A stretch of 64,000 bases of DNA from Methanosarcina acetivorans C2A (GCF_000007345.1 NC_003552.1:2294001-2358000); one strand, 5' to 3'; numbered from the stretch's first letter, positions 43,998 to 53,048 are shown. Notes: a model not told the origin generated them from the letters alone. Numbers and translations: made by a program.

Positions 43998-44687
43998 AAT
44001 TTTATAAATGTCGTATTCTGTATTTCTGAAAATTTTTCTTGCGGAAAATACCGTCCGAACCAACTGTTCTTTCTTCTCACCAGACAGCCCTGGACAGGTT
44101 GAGTCCAGATATTTCATGAATGCATTACTATCATTAGCGAATTCTTTATTTAGTTTGATATTTATTCCATATTCTTTATTTATGTATGTGGTTAAATCTT
44201 CAATGCTCTTTTCTGGATTCGTTAGGTCACATACGGGTATTGGATTACGTTCTTCAGGTGTGGGTTTTTTGAGTTTTATGTCTTCATCGGTTTTCAGTCT
44301 TGCACATTGACCGCCTTTTTCCCAAACTAGAAGTTTATAATTTAGTATGGTTCTTTCCTGTTCTATGAGTTCCCTTGTTTGAATAAATTTTTTATCCACA
44401 ACTCCCCTTGACATTAAATAATCTCTAAGTGCTTGTGGATCGCTTGTTATTTCTCCTGTAAGCTCAATATCGTCCCTATTAAGATATTTTCTTACTGAAT
44501 CAGTTAAATCGGTAGCTAAGAAATCATCCAGTATTCTTAATTTCTCATTACCTTTCATTCCCTTTTTATAGACAATAACATAATTTTCATCATCAGTTGT
44601 GGATTCAGTCGGCGTGACCTCAGGTTCAGAAGTCTCAATTTCAGAGCTGTTTTCAAGCTCTACATTTTTAAGTTCATTTTCTTTCAT
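43932..44687 (-). pseudogene. N-terminal part of the DUF927 protein, ended by the IS
   Basis: The first about 229 residues (MKENELKNVELENSSEIETS through EYDIYKI) belong to the original gene; the last 22 (ETFYYFLVFRFPS...) are read through the IS end. The region is acidic at first, then has two similar helical segments (SVRKYLNRDDIELTGEITSD and YINKEYGINIKLNKEFANDS) that look like repeated small modules. GGTGAG lies before the ATG at 44687. The gene was last in a series with the ribbon-helix-helix and 123-residue genes upstream. Confidence 0.7.
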
Positions 44688-44831
44688 GATTTCATCTCAC
44701 CATTATAAAATCATGAGCGAAAGAACCAGTTCCACAGAAAAAGTTAAATAGTTATAATACAATTGTACTTATTAAGTCGTAAAATTGTTTTTGAACTATT
44801 TCTGTCGGCGTTGGTTTTTACGCTCACAACA

Positions 44832-44866
44832 GAAGTCCTGATCCAAACAGGACTTCAGTTTTTTAT
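44832..44866 (+). terminator. intrinsic-type hairpin with T tract on the strand opposite the operon
   Basis: GAAGTCCTG (44832-44840) and CAGGACTTC (44848-44856) form a perfect 9-bp stem with a 7-base loop, then AGTTTTTT on the plus strand. No plus-strand gene precedes it, suggesting the end of a counter-transcribed RNA. Confidence 0.45.
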
Positions 44867-44896
44867 ACCATTCTTTTAAGTCTCCTTTTCGTCAGT

Positions 44897-45142
44897 TTAG
44901 CATTCAAAACCTTCCACAGTTATTGCATTGACTGTGGTTCCTACTGCACTAACAATTTTGGCTGGTTCTTTGTCGTTCGAGTCTTTTAGATCTCTCAGAT
45001 TTTCAATATAAGATTCTATAATCTCTCTTAGGAAAGCGCTCATTGGTTTGTTTCCTTTCTCTCCATCGAGAAATATTGCATCTTTAATTTTTAAGCAAAG
45101 ACTGATCGATACCTTTCTATCGCCATCTTTCATATTTTTCAC
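44897..45142 (-). CDS. ribbon-helix-helix DNA-binding protein
   Basis: 81 residues; RKVSISLCLKIKDAIFLDGE then KGNKPMSAFLREIIESYIEN (about 9-49) has the strand-helix-helix spacing of CopG/Arc/MetJ-type proteins. Such proteins control copy number, partition or toxin operons of plasmids. GGTGA lies 9 bases before the ATG. It is part of a minus-strand run with the 123-residue gene and the DUF927 gene, a plasmid-like replication module. Confidence 0.65.
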   Translation of the reverse strand: MKNMKDGDRKVSISLCLKIKDAIFLDGEKGNKPMSAFLREIIESYIENLRDLKDSNDKEPAKIVSAVGTTVNAITVEGFEC

Positions 45143-45302
45143 CGACTCATGTTTTTATTGGATATTTTTTATATTTTATTTCATATGTAGTATGTTTTCT
45201 AACTATATAAATTAATCGAGAGGGAAATTTTGAAAAAAAGGTGTCAGGAGGCATTAGTTAGCACCTCCATTGTTATCTAAAAAAAGAAAAAAATAAGGCA
45301 TA

Positions 45303-45674
45303 TCATATGGGGTAAACATGCTTCATTTTTTCACTGATTTTGAATATGCTAGGTGGATTCATCGCCTTCATCTGCCTATCAAGTTCAGCATATAAAGCAC
45401 GCGATTCTTTTTCAAATTCAGCTATTTCTTCTTCGGTGCATTTCATATTAAATATAATCAAAGTTAGTTTTATACGAACATGTTCTAACGCATCATGAGG
45501 ATCTCCACGACCTCTTGCACCATGAATTAGCTCTCTTACTCTTTCATTCTCATAAAGTTTAATCCATCTTTCATCTTCCTGTATTGTAAATTCATAATTA
45601 AAGTATCCGTTCTCATCTATGCCGATTTCTATTGGCTGTTCTTTGTCTTCATTATTATTGTTATTACTTTTCAT
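45303..45674 (-). CDS. hypothetical 123-residue acidic protein of the plasmid-like module
   Basis: The protein begins with an Asn-rich run (MKSNNNNNEDKEQPIEIGID), followed by a mixed domain with ENGYFNYEFTIQEDERWIKL and a C-terminal helix region (CTEEEIAEFEKESRALYAEL). I recognise no family. GGTGA lies before the ATG and an ATATATAAAA box (about 45690-45699) gives a clear promoter; a palindrome lies upstream of it. It is the first gene of the minus-strand replication-like run. Confidence 0.6.
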   Translation of the reverse strand: MKSNNNNNEDKEQPIEIGIDENGYFNYEFTIQEDERWIKLYENERVRELIHGARGRGDPHDALEHVRIKLTLIIFNMKCTEEEIAEFEKESRALYAELDRQMKAMNPPSIFKISEKMKHVYPI

Positions 45675-45713
45675 AAGATTTCACCTTTTATATATTTATT
45701 ATTTGTTATCATA

Positions 45714-45729
45714 GTTAGCCTAAGCTAAC
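45714..45729. promoter_or_regulatory. palindrome upstream of the plasmid-like module promoter
   Basis: GTTAGC-CTAA-GCTAAC, a perfect 6-bp inverted repeat with a 4-base spacer, about 15-20 bp upstream of the TATA box for the gene at 45674. A site for the ribbon-helix-helix protein is possible. Confidence 0.5.
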
Positions 45730-45759
45730 CGATTTTTAGATTTTTGTAGAAAAAACAGA

Positions 45760-45925
45760 AAATGTATGTCATTCAATTTTGGGACTCTAATAATCCCTTG
45801 AAAATTGAATATCACTACATTCTGCTTCTTATTCTATACGACATTAAGCTTATTAGCAATAAGAACGTAGAGATGTTGCTATCTTATCGAGAAAAGTCTT
45901 GTCTCAATACAAGACCTCTTTTTTT
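45760..45925 (+). ncRNA. candidate structured RNA with three hairpins and a T-tract end
   Basis: Three stems in a row on the plus strand: ATTCAATTTTGGGA (45771-45784) with TCCC and AAAATTGAAT (to 45810); TTCTTATT with AATAAGAA (about 45829-45866); and GTCTTGT-CTCAAT-ACAAGAC (45897-45916) followed by CTC and T7. It diverges from the minus-strand replication-like genes. An 89-residue frame over it (45762-46031) has no protein-like features. A copy-number control RNA is a possible role. Confidence 0.45.
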
Positions 45926-46073
45926 ATCTAGTTCTTATTTTTATTTTCCATATTTTTTTTGTCTTTTAACAACTATGTTTGATCTTTTAGTTTGCGAATT
46001 TATTCCAATGCTGATCTTACTAAAGCATTAAACAATTATTATTCAATATTAATCAGCAAATATCTTTAATTTT

Positions 46074-47670
46074 GAGTCTTTTTAATTTTTTCTGGTTTTT
46101 CTTCAATTTCAAGACAACCACAAAATTTCATCCCAATTTGAGCAAATCAATTCACTCATTTAAAAATGTTGATTCATTTACACAAGCATTCACCAAAATT
46201 TTCCAAATTGTGGAACTATTTTTGTGGGAATTTCCGACAGCTACAGCTATAAGCCATCAAGTTTAAGAACTAATTATTCTCCAATTCTAGCATTATCCAT
46301 ATTGGAATCTTGCTCTCATTAAAGGTGAGAAACCTTTCCATTTTCCAGTGCTGAAACACCGTTTGTTGAAAAAAGTAAATAGATTGTAACAAAAATTAGT
46401 TAGTCCATTATCGGTTTTGAATGACCTTGCTTTGTCTACGATATCACATATCAAAGAAAATATTTGTTCCATTGTATTATCTGTCTCAGGTGTAAAACCT
46501 TTTTTCAAGAAGCTCACATTCTTGCTGAAAATCTCTTCGGCATAAGAAATCGCTTTATGAGACGCTTCAGAAAGTTCAAGATCAGAGTTAAATTCTCGTA
46601 TCTTCTGAATATGCGCAACAGCACTGATAACCGTATCAGAAAGTATCAATTGAGATATCTCATTGTAGGTAATCTTATCGTTATCTGGAATCTCTTCAAT
46701 AGAACTGAATTCCTCATAATACCTCTTACTAACGTTTTTTAATTGATGAAACACACAAAAAGAATGAGTCACTTCAGGAAAGACCATTTTTACGGCTCCA
46801 ATGATCGCTTTATCCTCATCAGAAACAATCTTTTTGATTTTATCTTCAGGAAATCGGTTCTTTATTCGTATAAAAAGAGGCATCAGAGCCTCAATTGTTG
46901 GTAACCTCTCAGTTACTTCAAAATCTAAAATGACCTTCTCTTTGGTAGCAACAACGTAAACAGATTTATATCGCATTTTTTTCCATTCTTTCTTTGTGAG
47001 TTTCGTTCCAATAAATTCTTCAAGCTTTTTTTTCCATCCATTCTTGATCCAATTCCCATCAACATACAATGTTTCTTCAAAGCTAACTCCTTGGTTCAAA
47101 AGTTCTTGCTTTGAAAGTTTTGCTAGTTTCTGTTCATATAACCACAATGAAGTGGGACAAGGAGCTCTTCCACAGACATTTATTACTCCTTCTGTATATG
47201 TTTCCCCAATTCGCCGAGAATTGTGCAGACTGCATCGTCCATCGTATCTGACATTTATTTGTGTATCATAATATTCAGAACTGTAATTTGCAGAACCCTG
47301 AACACCAATAACCTGATCATGATAATGTTTCTTACAAGTGGGACAAAGCCAGTATGTAACATTGAGAGATATAGTGCCGTAACGTGATATAATAAAACGA
47401 GTGTGATGAGAGTTAACATGTAATTTACTTCCACAACTATCACACTGAGTAGGGGAGAATATAGAGAACATAGGATAGTATCGATTTTCAACCAAAACTT
47501 TTGGCAAAGGAATTATTATTTTGCCGTCAACTATTGTTTTTATCATTGATTTATCTATTGCAATGTTTCCTTTTCCCATAAATAGAAAAAATATATCAAT
47601 ATAATTAAAATTTTATTGTTTTGCACGATATAGAGGGAAAACGAAAAACCAGAAAATAATAAAAAGTCTC
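46074..47670 (-). mobile_element. 1597-bp MULE/ISNCY-like insertion sequence, copy 2
   Basis: Same length, ends and orientation as the copy at 42401-43997. The flanking 8-mers (TTAATTTT and GAATTGAA) do not match, so this copy has lost its target duplication, probably by recombination or deletion. The two copies bracket a 2.1-kb segment as direct repeats. Confidence 0.92.
46293..47579 (-). CDS. transposase of the 1597-bp element, copy 2
   Basis: 428 residues, the same as the product of 42620-43906 except Gln for Arg near residue 90, Ile for Val in the SS-EEIPDND segment and Ala for Val in DIVDK-RSFKT. The zinc-finger-like N-terminus and MULE-like catalytic core are intact, so both copies may be active. 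Confidence 0.85.
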   Translation of the reverse strand: MGKGNIAIDKSMIKTIVDGKIIIPLPKVLVENRYYPMFSIFSPTQCDSCGSKLHVNSHHTRFIISRYGTISLNVTYWLCPTCKKHYHDQVIGVQGSANYSSEYYDTQINVRYDGRCSLHNSRRIGETYTEGVINVCGRAPCPTSLWLYEQKLAKLSKQELLNQGVSFEETLYVDGNWIKNGWKKKLEEFIGTKLTKKEWKKMRYKSVYVVATKEKVILDFEVTERLPTIEALMPLFIRIKNRFPEDKIKKIVSDEDKAIIGAVKMVFPEVTHSFCVFHQLKNVSKRYYEEFSSIEEIPDNDKITYNEISQLILSDTVISAVAHIQKIREFNSDLELSEASHKAISYAEEIFSKNVSFLKKGFTPETDNTMEQIFSLICDIVDKARSFKTDNGLTNFCYNLFTFFNKRCFSTGKWKGFSPLMRARFQYG

Positions 47671-47802
47671 GAATTGAATTAAAAATAAAATTCAAGTTTC
47701 CATCCTTAGTAATTATAAATAACACTACAGCAGATTAATAGGCGGGGTATTATAAAAAACATTGAAAAAAATAATTGTTTTGAGAAGGTTGGTGTGAATA
47801 AT

Positions 47803-48864
47803 ATGAAAGGATTTGCAATGCTTGAAATCGGGAAAGTGGGCTGGATTGATGCTGAAAGACCTTCAGCAGGACCATATGATGCAATCGTGAGGCCTCTTGC
47901 GGTCGCGCCGTGTACATCAGATGTTCATACTGTCTGGGAAGGTGCGCTTGGAGAGCGCAAAAACATGATTTTAGGACACGAGGCTGTAGGTGTTATAGAT
48001 GAAATCGGATCAGAAGTCAAAGATTTCAAACCTGACGATAAAGTAATTATTCCTGCAGTTACACCTGACTGGCGGTCCATGGAAGCACAGGATGAAATAC
48101 CTATGCACTCAAATGGAATGCTAGGTGGATGGAAGTTTTCAAACTTCAAAAATGGGGTCTTTGCAGAATATTTCCATGTAAATGATGCAGACATGAATTT
48201 AGCTCTACTTCCAAAAGGAATGCCACTCGAACAAGCTGTCATGCTATCAGATATGGCAACTACTGGGATACAGGGTGCGGAAATGGCAAATATTAAAACA
48301 GGCTCCACAGTTGCAGTCATAGGAATTGGTCCTGTCGGTTTGATGGCAGTGGCAGGCGCATCTATTCTTGGTGCAGGCAGGCTCATTGCAGTAGGTAGTC
48401 GGAAAGTCACCGTTGATCTTGCTCTGGAATACGGAGCATCTGAAGTTGTTGATTACAGAAAAGGCGGACTCGTTGGGCAGATTCTTGAAAAGACGAATGG
48501 AAAAGGTGTGGACTCCGTAATCATAGCAGGAGGAAATGAAAACACAATTTCGGATGCAGTCAAAATTGTAAAACCCGGAGGCACGGTATCAAATGTCAAC
48601 TACTACGGAACCGGAGACACACTTCCTATTCCACGTATTGAATGGGGGTCGGGTATGGCTCACAAAGATATACGTGGTGGCCTGACAACCGGAGGTCGTC
48701 TGAGAATGGAAAGAATGGCAGCTCTATGCACCTACGGAAGAATAAAACCGGAAAAAATGGCCACCCACGTATTTGAAGGGTTCGACAAAATAGAAGAGGC
48801 TCTCATGCTCATGAAAGATAAACCAAGAGACCTGATAAAACCTGTTGTGCTTCTGGAGGAATAA
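47803..48864 (+). CDS. adh: NADP-dependent zinc secondary alcohol dehydrogenase
   Basis: The 353-residue product closely follows the Thermoanaerobacter TbADH type: MKGFAMLEIGKVGWI start, catalytic zinc ligands Cys37 (VAPCTSD), His59 (LGHEAVG) and Asp150 (MLSDMATTG). The Rossmann loop GIGPVGLMAV is followed by GSRKV (Ser199, Arg200) and a later Tyr near 218, the residues that read the NADP phosphate. It interconverts secondary alcohols such as 2-propanol and ketones; in methanogens this can supply reducing power, there usually with F420 in other enzymes. ATG 47803 preceded by GGTTGGTG is chosen over the GTG at 47794 since it matches the family start. Confidence 0.93.
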   Translation: MKGFAMLEIGKVGWIDAERPSAGPYDAIVRPLAVAPCTSDVHTVWEGALGERKNMILGHEAVGVIDEIGSEVKDFKPDDKVIIPAVTPDWRSMEAQDEIPMHSNGMLGGWKFSNFKNGVFAEYFHVNDADMNLALLPKGMPLEQAVMLSDMATTGIQGAEMANIKTGSTVAVIGIGPVGLMAVAGASILGAGRLIAVGSRKVTVDLALEYGASEVVDYRKGGLVGQILEKTNGKGVDSVIIAGGNENTISDAVKIVKPGGTVSNVNYYGTGDTLPIPRIEWGSGMAHKDIRGGLTTGGRLRMERMAALCTYGRIKPEKMATHVFEGFDKIEEALMLMKDKPRDLIKPVVLLEE

Positions 48865-49221
48865 GCGAGTCAACTCCCCTTCCCTGAACTCTTCGCAAAG
48901 CTCAGAGTTTTGAGGGAGGGATATTCTCTCCCCATGGGATAAAAGGACTGAGCAGATAGATAGGATAGGGGCGTAAAAGCCCGGCAGAGTAGCCCTTCTA
49001 AAACCGAAAAATCACGGGTTTTCAATTTCGCTTTTCTTACGATTTTCTTAACAAACCTATTCTGGGAGATTTAAGCAGCCCGTTGACAGGTAAAATATAT
49101 TTCAAATTAATTAGATATACCCCGGAAAAGTCCAGATTAAAAACCTGAAAAATTTATATTCAAGCCATTAGCCTCAAAAAATTAAAGAATTAGAGATACG
49201 GATCACGTCAGATTGCGTTAA
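48865..49221. other. intergenic region with a 3' hairpin
   Basis: 357 bp between convergent genes. CCCTTCCCTGAACTCT pairs with AGAGTTTTGAGGGAGGG around 48878-48919, a strong hairpin after the adh stop that may end its message. The rest shows nothing. Confidence 0.45.
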
Positions 49222-49944
49222 TTACCTATCCAGCGATTCCAAGCACTGCCGGAAGGTCTGATTTGCAATCTGAATATACATTTCCTTTGGCAGGAGTTCA
49301 CGACTTACAATATCAAGGGTTTCTTGTGACATTTTTCCTTCCTTTACAAGCTGGCGGCCTACCTCCCTTGCTGCTTCAAAAACATCATCTATCGGAGCAC
49401 CCATCTCCAGCATAGAACTTAGGGCTTCCCCGTGCGGGCGTAAAAGTGCTCCTGCAAATTCTGTGGATGCATTCTTGCAAAAAGCTTTCATAAACACAAG
49501 CAGGGAATCAAAATTATCCATTTCCCAGAATCCGCAGTTGGAAACAAGTACAAATTTGAGGGCTTTGGGTCCCCCACGTACCGGGTGGCGACAGTGTCCA
49601 TCTCGCAGCTCAACAAAAGGCTCTACTCTGGGAAGCATCCTGTCAATAAAGTTCTTCATCTGACCTGTGACCCCGTCTACATAGACGGGAGTAGCAAATA
49701 CTATAACATCAGCCGCATCGATCCTGGGATATAAAATGTTCATATCGTCATTTTGGTAACATTTACCCGGAGTTTTCAGCCAGCAGTTAAATTCACCCGT
49801 GCAGGGACTGATTTTTAGCTTCTTTGTATAGAAGAGTTCGACCTCTGCCCCTGCCTCTTTCATCCCTTCAAGAAAGGGGTTTAATATCAATGCTGTGTTG
49901 CCTTTATCCATCCTGGGACTGGAATTTATTGCCAGAACTTTCAT
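49222..49944 (-). CDS. Isf-like flavodoxin-fold NADPH-dependent FMN reductase
   Basis: 240 residues from the ATG at 49942-49944 (MKVLAINSSPRMDKGNTALI), which has GGAGGG about 10 bases upstream; the longer frame to 49983 has no such site. The FMN loop NSSPRMDKGNT and the second FMN segment TPVYVDGVTGQMKNFIDRM are clear. Cysteines in SPCTGEFNCWLKTPGKC (about 49-65) take the place of the compact Isf cluster but with wider spacing, so iron-sulfur binding is uncertain. It is a relative of the gene at 1-344. Probable electron-transfer flavoprotein. Confidence 0.85.
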   Translation of the reverse strand: MKVLAINSSPRMDKGNTALILNPFLEGMKEAGAEVELFYTKKLKISPCTGEFNCWLKTPGKCYQNDDMNILYPRIDAADVIVFATPVYVDGVTGQMKNFIDRMLPRVEPFVELRDGHCRHPVRGGPKALKFVLVSNCGFWEMDNFDSLLVFMKAFCKNASTEFAGALLRPHGEALSSMLEMGAPIDDVFEAAREVGRQLVKEGKMSQETLDIVSRELLPKEMYIQIANQTFRQCLESLDR

Positions 49945-50223
49945 ATGTGATTCCCTCCAACATACCTCAACCACTCTTAGCAAAGAACAGGCTGGTATTT
50001 ATTGCATCAAACGCAGTCTTTCCACACTTCTGTTTTACAAATCACATTTTTTTGGATCTTACCAAAATTAAAAAAGTTCCACTGAAAAAAATATTACATT
50101 AAATCAGAAATTACATCCATACATAAAAATTTATTTGAGAAATTGTCACATGAAATATAGCGGTAAAGAATGATCTTATTTTTTTCCAGTGTCCTATGAA
50201 GACACGGGAAGAAAAACACATTT

Positions 50224-50470
50224 TCAAAATGAAGTTAAACTGCACTTACCAATGCATTCCCGCAGTTCGTCTTCTGCGGGGGATTTCAGGCAAGATTTCA
50301 GAAAAGATTTCAGAAAAGATTCCAGGCAAGATTCCAGGCAGACCTGGATCGCTCTTTTTTGATTCTCAATAAATTCTTCTACAGTATCTCCCTGTGAAAA
50401 ACAGCCTGGGAAGCCGGGACAGCTGGCAATAAACCCTCTGACTTGTTCGTCTTCTCAAGGACAAGTTTGT
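50224..50470 (-). pseudogene. hicB: HicB-like antitoxin relic
   Basis: KLVLEKTNKSE, after one frame change, continues as GFIASCPGFPGCFSQGDTVE then EFIENQKRAIQVCLES, the HicB partial-RNaseH fold signature (GxxAxCPxxPGCxSQGxTxEEAxxN). It then extends by repeated LKSCLES-type units, produced by a near-tandem 12-15 base DNA repeat, to a stop at 50224. There is no proper start and no HicA gene beside it, so it is a relic of a toxin-antitoxin module. Confidence 0.6.
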
Positions 50471-50949
50471 CTCTCCTTTGTCCCCTCCTTTGTTAAACAT
50501 ATCTGTTAATCCGAGAATTCTTCATCTCCTCTTTTCTTAATATTCCGCTTCTTAACATAGCAAAATAAACAGTTAAACCAGTAAAATGCGATGAATAAAT
50601 TTTAGATCTGACCAGATAATGAGTTAAAAAATGCTACAGACAAGCTTTATTATTAATAATTATAAATACAAATAATTATAATTATTATTGAATTGGGCGG
50701 AAACTTTCGAATTCCACAAAGATAACTGAAAGTTGCATGGGGATCTACCACTTTAAGAGACCTCGTTTGTCTGGCATGAAAATACTCAATTCATTTTCAT
50801 TTTTTGTGCCCGGTATTCGAAGAATAGTTTTCGAAGAATATCATGAGCGTTTTTCGAGCATCCAAGTTTGTTGATATTTGGGGGGAATATTCGAAAATAA
50901 ATCCTGACGAATCAATATTGGGGGTAATGAAATAGGTTTAAGAGCAGGA
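50471..50949. other. intergenic region upstream of the secreted nuclease
   Basis: About 480 bp, AT-rich with TATTATTAATAATTATAAAT near 50650; promoter region for the nuclease. Nothing else recognised. Confidence 0.4.
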
Positions 50950-52284
50950 ATGAGTTTTATTTTTCTGGCTGGAGTGACATTAGTTCTCACTATAAATGGC
51001 AGCCTGGCCCAGGAAGATATTACAGAGATTAATGTTATCCAGGGAGAAGGGTTGGCAAGTCCGTTGATTGGCAAAAATGTTTCTGTAGAAGCAATCGTAG
51101 TTGGCGATTTCCAGGGTAAGGATAAACTCAATGGATTCTATTTACAGGAAGAAGACAGGGATGCGGATAACCTGCCGGAGACCTCAGAAGGAATCTTCGT
51201 CTATGATCCAGGGGAACTGGGAAAAATCGAAAACATATCCATAGGAGATACGGTGCAGGTTACAGGAATAGTCAAAGAAACATTTGGGCTAACGCAGATA
51301 AAATTGTCCGAAATTACGAAGTTAAACGGGACTGCGAGCTCGTATCAGGTTACTGTTCTGCCAGTTACACTGCCCGCAGCGGATACAAAATACTTTGAGA
51401 GATACGAGGGCATGCTGGTCGAATTGCCACAGGAATTTATCATCACTTCCAATCACAACTTTGCTCTTTATGGCGAAAAAACTCTCTCTCCCTCCTCACG
51501 GTTACCAAACCCTACAAGTTTATCCAAACCCGGACGACCGGCCATCACCCTCCAGGCTTTAAATCAGCGCAGCAAAATTATCCTCGACGATGGAAGTAAA
51601 AAGAGTTATCCCGACCCTGGGGCCTTCCCCCTAACGCTGCGTAGTGGAGATTCCGTTCAAGGTATTACCGGAATCCTGAGCTTTGGTTTCGGAGAATACA
51701 GGATCCATCCTCAAAGTATCCGGAATATGTCAGTATCAAACCCACGCCCTGATAAACCTGAATCCGTGGGTGGTATTATAAAGATCGCCAGTTTTAATGT
51801 GGAAAACTATTTCAACGGTGATGGCCAGGGTGGAGGATTCCAGACCTCGAGAGGGGCTAAATCGCAAGCAGAATTCGAACGCCAGCGAGCCAAGATTTTC
51901 GATGCCATAACAGATCTGAATGCCGATGTGATCGGGCTGATGGAGATTGAAAACGATGGTTATGGAGAGTTCAGTGCCATCCGGGATCTGGTAAACGGCC
52001 TGAATGCTTATGAAGACAAACCTGATAATGTGACTTACGCATTTATTGACCCGGGATTACAGAAGCTGGGTACGGATGCCATTTCAGTCGGGATCATCTA
52101 CAATTCCCAGAAAGTCGTACCAATCGGCACAGCAGCGACAATATCTACAGGAGCATTTTCGTCCAGAAACCGCCAACCTCTGGCCCAGACATTCGAGGAA
52201 ATCGCCACCGGAGAGAGGTTTACCTTAGCGATCAACCATCTCAAATCAAAAAACCCCCCCTGGACAGGGCGATGTGGTAGATAG
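50950..52284 (+). CDS. secreted ExeM/NucH-type endonuclease, N-terminal part (frameshifted at a C7 run)
   Basis: A signal peptide (MSFIFLAGVTLVLTINGSLA) is followed by an OB-fold-like domain (about 25-260, with NVSVEAIVVGDFQGKDKLNG and FYLQEEDRDAD) and the beginning of an endonuclease/exonuclease/phosphatase (EEP) domain: IKIASFNVENYF, NADVIGLMEIEND (catalytic Glu) and LAINHLKSK. The frame breaks after HLKSKNPP at a run of seven C (52254-52260). With six C the frame would continue as GQGDVVDSEDDDKEDGQG into the next frame, giving 591 residues in all. Such proteins degrade extracellular DNA. The break may be a sequencing error, a phase-variable run or a real mutation. Confidence 0.8.
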   Translation: MSFIFLAGVTLVLTINGSLAQEDITEINVIQGEGLASPLIGKNVSVEAIVVGDFQGKDKLNGFYLQEEDRDADNLPETSEGIFVYDPGELGKIENISIGDTVQVTGIVKETFGLTQIKLSEITKLNGTASSYQVTVLPVTLPAADTKYFERYEGMLVELPQEFIITSNHNFALYGEKTLSPSSRLPNPTSLSKPGRPAITLQALNQRSKIILDDGSKKSYPDPGAFPLTLRSGDSVQGITGILSFGFGEYRIHPQSIRNMSVSNPRPDKPESVGGIIKIASFNVENYFNGDGQGGGFQTSRGAKSQAEFERQRAKIFDAITDLNADVIGLMEIENDGYGEFSAIRDLVNGLNAYEDKPDNVTYAFIDPGLQKLGTDAISVGIIYNSQKVVPIGTAATISTGAFSSRNRQPLAQTFEEIATGERFTLAINHLKSKNPPWTGRCGR

Positions 52285-52726
52285 CGAGGACGATGATAAG
52301 GAAGACGGACAGGGGTACTTTAATGGTGTCAGGACAAAAGCTGCAAATGACCTGATAACCTGGCTTGCCAGTGACCCGACACAAAGTGGGGATAATTATT
52401 ATCTGGTCATGGGTGACATGAACTCTTATGCCCTTGAAGACCCGATTACCGCCATGAAAAACGCGGGCTACACCAACCTGGTTTCAGCTTTCATCGGCCC
52501 TGATGCCTACACTTATGTCTTTGATGGGCAGTGGGGAACCCCCGATTATGCTCTTTCAAATACAAACATGACTCGGCAAGTCACAGGTGCAACAGTATGG
52601 CATATTAACTCCGATGAATCCCCAGAATTCGGTTACAGGGGGAAATGGAATAGTACTGATAAATGTCGATCCTCAGACCATGATCCTGTAATCGTCGGGC
52701 TTAACCTTTCCGGCAATGCAGGGTAA
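52274..52726 (+). CDS. secreted ExeM/NucH-type endonuclease, C-terminal part
   Basis: 150 residues that continue the EEP nuclease in the other frame: GVRTKAANDLITWLASDPTQ, YLVMGDMNSYALEDPI (metal and catalytic Asp/Asn), TPDYALSNTNM and the final SSDHDPVIVGL (catalytic Asp-His). All motifs needed to complete the domain are here and match those missing upstream, so the gene was recently whole. The ORF start (GTG at 52274) is not a natural one. Confidence 0.75.
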   Translation: MVDSEDDDKEDGQGYFNGVRTKAANDLITWLASDPTQSGDNYYLVMGDMNSYALEDPITAMKNAGYTNLVSAFIGPDAYTYVFDGQWGTPDYALSNTNMTRQVTGATVWHINSDESPEFGYRGKWNSTDKCRSSDHDPVIVGLNLSGNAG

Positions 52727-53048
52727 TTCGATGAAAGTAATACTTCCGGGATGAAATTCAAAATATCAAAGGTTGGGAACAGTGTATCAAGAAGTTCTGC
52801 AACCATAAATGCCCAACTACAAAAAAGAGTTAACTCCCAATAGACAGCAAAAAATTCGAAGAGACCGATATATCAAAGGGTACATATCGGGGAGCTCTGT
52901 GGAAATCCTCAGAAAGAACCGATCCCAATTAATTAAAACTGAATGTCAGGACATCTTTTGATAAGTTTTCAGCCTCTTGAAGCTGATATGGATGGATTTC
53001 TACAGAGCCATTTTTTCGATCCGGTATATTTACTTACTGACTACGATT
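52727..53048. other. intergenic region between convergent genes
   Basis: 322 bp with no recognisable gene. Two copies of TTTACTTACTGACTACGAT (53029-53065) overlap the end of the surface-protein gene. Confidence 0.4.

Noticed and set aside
45762-46031. 89-residue plus-strand frame
   Set aside because: It runs through three hairpins and a T tract and has no ribosome site; an RNA is more likely.
48878-48919. Possible riboswitch after adh
   Set aside because: It lies behind the stop codon between convergent genes and is a simple hairpin; an end-of-transcript role is enough.
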